A stretch of DNA of 8,417 bases from Flavobacterium psychrophilum (GTDB lineage Bacteria > Bacteroidota > Bacteroidia > Flavobacteriales > Flavobacteriaceae). Below, piece by piece: positions 5,415 through 8,417 of the stretch. The notes under the pieces are model-generated. The model was not told where the DNA came from, made no database searches, and was given only the letters and a program-made list of their open reading frames with translations. The position numbers and the translations under genes were made by a program. The stretch lies in assembly GCA_945866505.1 (NCBI GenBank), contig CAMBHH010000151.1:1-8417 (forward strand), in the 5' to 3' direction. Numbering within the stretch: the stretch's first letter is position 1; the number at the start of each line of letters is the position of its first letter.

Positions 5415-6686
5415 TTACTTAAGAATGGTTTGTTTTCTGTCTGGTCCAACAGAAACAATTTTTATAGGAACTTCCACAGCTGCTTCTATAAATTCGATGT
5501 ATTGTTTCAACTCAATTGGCAACTCATCGTATGTGCTCATTTCTGTTAGATCAGCTTGCCATCCTTTCAATTCTTTATAGATTGGTGTTACGTTTTCAGT
5601 TTCAATATTGTAAGGAAAATGAGAAATCGCTTTGCCATTGTAATTATACTGTGTACACACTTTTAAGGTTGAAAATCCCGAAAGAATATCGCCTTTCATC
5701 ATCATTAGTTGGGTGACTCCATTGATTTGAACTGCATATTTTAAAGCTACTAAATCCAGCCATCCACAACGGCGTTTTCTTCCAGTAACGGAGCCATATT
5801 CATTGCCAACTCTAGCCATGGTTTCTCCATCTTCATCAAAAAGTTCGGTTGGAAATGGACCGCTTCCTACTCGAGTTACATAAGCTTTAAATATCCCATA
5901 TACTTCTTTGATTTTGTTTGGAGCAATTCCTAAACCCGTACAAGCACCAGCAGCAGTTGTATTAGACGAAGTTACAAAAGGATAAGTTCCAAAATCTACA
6001 TCCAATAATGATCCTTGAGCGCCTTCACACAAAATTGATTTTCCAGCTCTCTGCGCTTGGTTGATATATTCTTCGCTATCAATAAATTCCATATGTTTTA
6101 ATTCCTCGATTGCCTCGAAGAATTCTTTTTCCATTTCTTCTAAATTATACTGAATATCAACATCATAAAATTTGATCATTTCTTCGTGCTTGTTTGCCAA
6201 TGCACGGTATCTTTCGTTGAAATCCTCTAATTCAATATCGCCCACACGGATTCCATTTCGTCCGGTTTTGTCCATGTATGTTGGACCAATTCCTTTCAGT
6301 GTAGAACCAATTTTTGCTTTTCCTTTTGATGCTTCAGAAGCTGCATCAAGTAGGCGGTGTGTAGGTAAAATTAAATGTGCTTTTCTTGAAATGATTAATT
6401 TGGATTTGATATCCATATTAAATTTAGCCAATCCTTCGATTTCTCTTTGAAAAACAACAGGGTCTATAACGACACCATTTCCAATAATGTTTATGGCAGT
6501 TTTATGAAAAATTCCAGAAGGAATAGTTCTCAATACGTGTTTAATTCCGTCAAATTCTAATGTGTGTCCCGCATTTGGACCACCTTGAAAGCGAGCTATG
6601 ATGTCGTATTTAGAAGTAAGTACATCAACAATTTTCCCTTTTCCTTCGTCTCCCCATTGTAATCCTAATAATAAATCTGCGGTCAT
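5415..6686 (-). CDS. purA: Adenylosuccinate synthase, 423 aa
   Basis: A cytoplasmic enzyme joining IMP and aspartate with GTP to form adenylosuccinate, the first committed step from IMP to AMP. The N-terminus has WGDEGKGK (11-18) with the catalytic Asp13, and NAGHT (38-42) with the catalytic His41, both at E. coli numbering. Further family signatures are STLKGIGPTYMDKTGRNGIR (128-147), EGAQGSLLDVDFGTYPFVTS (221-240), TRVGSGPFPTEL (271-282), TGRKRRCGW (301-309, substrate-binding arginines) and MKGDILSGF (330-338), where the Asp of the guanine-recognition motif is kept. Length is normal for the family (about 430). The ATG at 6686 is fixed by the conserved N-terminus. GGA abuts this ATG directly, too close to act as a normal ribosome site. 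It lies 18 bases after fur and is probably co-transcribed with it. No clear terminator follows. Confidence 0.97.
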   Translation of the reverse strand: MTADLLLGLQWGDEGKGKIVDVLTSKYDIIARFQGGPNAGHTLEFDGIKHVLRTIPSGIFHKTAINIIGNGVVIDPVVFQREIEGLAKFNMDIKSKLIISRKAHLILPTHRLLDAASEASKGKAKIGSTLKGIGPTYMDKTGRNGIRVGDIELEDFNERYRALANKHEEMIKFYDVDIQYNLEEMEKEFFEAIEELKHMEFIDSEEYINQAQRAGKSILCEGAQGSLLDVDFGTYPFVTSSNTTAAGACTGLGIAPNKIKEVYGIFKAYVTRVGSGPFPTELFDEDGETMARVGNEYGSVTGRKRRCGWLDLVALKYAVQINGVTQLMMMKGDILSGFSTLKVCTQYNYNGKAISHFPYNIETENVTPIYKELKGWQADLTEMSTYDELPIELKQYIEFIEAAVEVPIKIVSVGPDRKQTILK

Positions 6687-6704
6687 TCCTTTTGTAGTTT
6701 GTAG

Positions 6705-7172
6705 TTAGTTTGTTATTTCTTTATTTCGTTTTGTTCCGTATAAATACAATGAGTGATGTGTAATTTCAATATCAAATATTTCTTCGATTGTTTTTTTGAT
6801 AGTTTGAATTCTTGGGTCACAAAACTCGATGACTTCGCCAGTATCAGTCATTATAACGTGATCGTGCTGCTTGTCGAAATATGATTTTTCGTAATGTGCT
6901 TGATTTTGCCCAAATTGGTGTTTTCGAACTAAACCCGATTCTAACAAAAGTTCAATCGTGTTGTAAAGAGTGGCTCGACTTACACGGTAATTTTTATTTT
7001 TCATTTTGATATAAAGATTCTCTATATCAAAATGTTCCTCACTATTGTATATTTCTTGTAGTATGGCATATCGCTCAGGTGTTTTGCGATGTCCTTTGTT
7101 CTCAAGATACTTAGTAAAAACATTTTTTACAATTTCTTGATTACTGTTATTATCAATTGAAATTTGTGTCAT
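6705..7172 (-). CDS. Fur-family transcriptional regulator without the CxxC zinc site, 155 aa
   Basis: A Fur-family metal- or peroxide-responsive repressor. The N-terminal winged helix spans roughly residues 15-88, with recognition helix [14 protein letters not shown] (63-76). The dimerisation and metal domain follows: Glu95 (AHYE), His103-Asp-His105 and His139/140 (ITHHS) match regulatory metal ligands of the family. The pair of cysteines that normally follows HDH is replaced by MTDT (108-111), and Cys118 is the only cysteine, so the usual four-cysteine structural zinc site is absent. Related Bacteroidota proteins often show this, and the metal sensed (Fe, Mn, Zn or peroxide through Fe) cannot be told. 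I start at the ATG at 7172, not the in-frame TTG at 7181: that TTG is the end of a TAnnTTTG promoter element. Gene order with rel/spoT upstream and purA 18 bases downstream is typical of flavobacteria. Confidence 0.9.
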   Translation of the reverse strand: MTQISIDNNSNQEIVKNVFTKYLENKGHRKTPERYAILQEIYNSEEHFDIENLYIKMKNKNYRVSRATLYNTIELLLESGLVRKHQFGQNQAHYEKSYFDKQHDHVIMTDTGEVIEFCDPRIQTIKKTIEEIFDIEITHHSLYLYGTKRNKEITN

Positions 7173-7178
7173 ATCCGG

Positions 7179-7186
7179 CAAAGATA
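7179..7186 (-). promoter_or_regulatory. Bacteroidota -7 promoter element (TAnnTTTG) of fur-purA
   Basis: The minus strand reads TATCTTTG, an exact match to the Bacteroidota vegetative -7 consensus TAnnTTTG, ending six bases before the fur ATG. Transcription would begin at or next to the ATG, implying a leaderless or near-leaderless message. I see no clear TTG at the -33 position, so support rests on the -7 element alone. Confidence 0.5.
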
Positions 7187-7200
7187 AATTATATTTTTTA

Positions 7201-7232
7201 GTTTAGAAGTTTAAGAGTTTAAAAGTTTAAAC
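7201..7232. repeat. Four imperfect tandem 8-base repeats
   Basis: The units GTTTAGAA, GTTTAAGA, GTTTAAAA and GTTTAAAC follow each other without gaps in the space between rel/spoT and fur. They lie just upstream of the fur -7 element, spanning the place where a -33 element or an operator would sit. The last unit is an 8-base palindrome. Confidence 0.75.
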
Positions 7233-7268
7233 AGTAAATGAATAACTGCCATAACTTGTACTGTTTTC

Positions 7269-8417
7269 TTAATTTTTATATTCGCGTGTCACTTTATCCA
7301 CACCATCTATTTGTTTGATATTATCAATCAATTTTTTTAAAATATTGTTATTTTGCACAATTACGGCTATTTGGCCTGTAAAGATTCCCGCATCGCCACT
7401 CAAAGAAATACTTTGAATATTGACATTCATATTGTCCGAAATTACCTTAGTCAGTTTGTTGGTAAGCCCGATAGTATCCATTCCAGTAATGTGTAAAATG
7501 GCCTTGAATTCTTGTTGCGAAGAGTCAATCCATTTGGCTTGCATAATGCGATACGCATAATTAGATTGAAGACTTATTGAATTTGGGCAATCTCTTTTGT
7601 GGACTTTGATTCCTTCGTTTATAGTTATAAATCCAAATACTTCATCGCCCGGAATAGGGTTGCAGCACGTTGATAATTTATAATCCAATTTGTCTTGGTC
7701 TGCGCCAAAAACCAACATATCATAATTACTACTCAGTACTTGTTTGTGAATGTCTTCGCTGGCAGTATTACCTGAACGCTTGATTTTATTTTTGAAAAAA
7801 TTCATAAAGGTGTTGCTTTTTTGAGAAGCATAATCCTTTAGTTGTTGATTTTCAATAGCGCCAACACCCACGCGATAAAACAAATCCAAACTTGTTTTTA
7901 ATTTAAAAAAATTGACCAATTCATTCACAACCGATTCACTCAACGTAATTTTTAAGTGTTTCAGTTTTCGGGTTAGTACTTCTTTTCCTTCCTCGGCAAT
8001 TTTTTTCGTGTTTTCGTTTAATACGTTTTTAATTTTATTTTTTGCTCTAGAAGTCGTCACATAATCCAGCCAGTTGATGGTTGGTTTTTGATGCTGCGAA
8101 GTAATAATTTCTATTTGATCACCGCTTTTTAATTCGTAATTCAAAGGAACTAATTTTCCATTGACCCTTGTTCCTCTGGTTCGAATGCCTATTTCGGAGT
8201 GAATACTGAAAGCAAAATCTAGAGAAGTGGCACCTTTGGGCAAAGATTTTATTTCTCCTTTGGGCGTAAAAACGAAAATTTCTTTAGAATATAAATTCAT
8301 TTTGAAATCTTCCACAAAATCTACCGCATTAGTTTCAGGATTTTCTAATGCTTCTTTTAATAGATTGAGCCAGATGTCTAAACTGTTATCTTCGGTAACG
8401 CCTTGTTTGTATTTATA
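7269..8417 (-). CDS. RelA/SpoT-family (p)ppGpp synthetase/hydrolase, C-terminal 382 residues (runs off right edge)
   Basis: The frame is open to the right edge. The GTG at 8315 is internal: the 34 residues before it, ending ALENPETNAVDF, continue the conserved region that precedes the TGS domain. Visible residues about 46-109 are the TGS domain (ATSLDFAFSIHSEIG, then VNGKLVPLNYELKSGDQIEI). A helical region follows, then the conserved-cysteine domain with STCCNPIPGDEVFGF (Cys251 and 252 of the visible part) and HKRDCPN, and a C-terminal ACT domain (about 304-379). These regulatory domains bind the ribosome or sense starvation. The HD hydrolase and synthetase domains that make and break (p)ppGpp lie outside the window, so whether the enzyme is bifunctional cannot be judged here. 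It is followed by fur after 96 bases. Confidence 0.93.
   Translation of the reverse strand, partial: YKYKQGVTEDNSLDIWLNLLKEALENPETNAVDFVEDFKMNLYSKEIFVFTPKGEIKSLPKGATSLDFAFSIHSEIGIRTRGTRVNGKLVPLNYELKSGDQIEIITSQHQKPTINWLDYVTTSRAKNKIKNVLNENTKKIAEEGKEVLTRKLKHLKITLSESVVNELVNFFKLKTSLDLFYRVGVGAIENQQLKDYASQKSNTFMNFFKNKIKRSGNTASEDIHKQVLSSNYDMLVFGADQDKLDYKLSTCCNPIPGDEVFGFITINEGIKVHKRDCPNSISLQSNYAYRIMQAKWIDSSQQEFKAILHITGMDTIGLTNKLTKVISDNMNVNIQSISLSGDAGIFTGQIAVIVQNNNILKKLIDNIKQIDGVDKVTREYKN

Noticed and set aside
6687..6693. AAAAGGA before purA as a Shine-Dalgarno site
   Set aside because: GGA directly abuts the ATG, leaving no spacing for ribosome pairing.
7201..7232. Tandem repeats as a CRISPR array
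   Set aside because: Units are eight bases long and directly adjacent, with no spacers.
8313..8315. GTG as the start of a short 348-residue TGS-ACT protein
   Set aside because: The frame continues upstream to the window edge with conserved Rel/SpoT sequence (ALENPETNAVDF), so the GTG is an internal valine.

Overview
The window looks like a chromosomal segment of a low-GC member of the Bacteroidota, most likely Flavobacterium or a close relative. The evidence is the AT-rich composition, start codons without a usable Shine-Dalgarno sequence, a TAnnTTTG promoter element, lipoproteins of the LruC/DUF4842 type, and the order relA/spoT - fur - purA that I know from flavobacteria. All genes lie on the minus strand, so transcription runs from high to low coordinates.

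Right part (8417 to 5415): the C-terminal part of a Rel/SpoT (p)ppGpp enzyme enters from the right edge. It is followed by a Fur-family regulator that lacks the usual CxxC zinc site, and 18 bases later by purA (adenylosuccinate synthase). fur and purA probably form one transcription unit started by a TAnnTTTG element almost touching the fur start codon.

Left part (5150 to 1): a tandem array of secreted lipoprotein genes with a period of about 2.4 kb. Two are complete paralogues of 691 and 694 residues, each with a lipoprotein signal, a beta-rich N-terminal domain, a DUF4114-like region, a calcium-binding Asp-rich loop and a C-terminal LruC/DUF4842 domain. The third, at the left edge, is visible only for its first 76 codons and is more distant in sequence. 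Their enzymatic or binding role is unknown.

The most interesting signal is in the spaces between these genes. Each of the three has the same control region: a sigma-54-like -24/-12 element (GGCAC, five bases, TTGAA), and further upstream a paired TTCC motif whose two halves sit at about -91/-92 and -111 from the predicted start in every copy. This is the layout expected for an NtrC-type activator acting on sigma-54, and suggests that the three lipoproteins are switched on together. The promoter also shows that the long TTG-initiated reading frame of the 691-residue gene is wrong, because its TTG is the -12 element. The two complete genes additionally share a perfectly identical 44-base downstream segment leading into a terminator hairpin, although their coding regions have diverged at synonymous sites.
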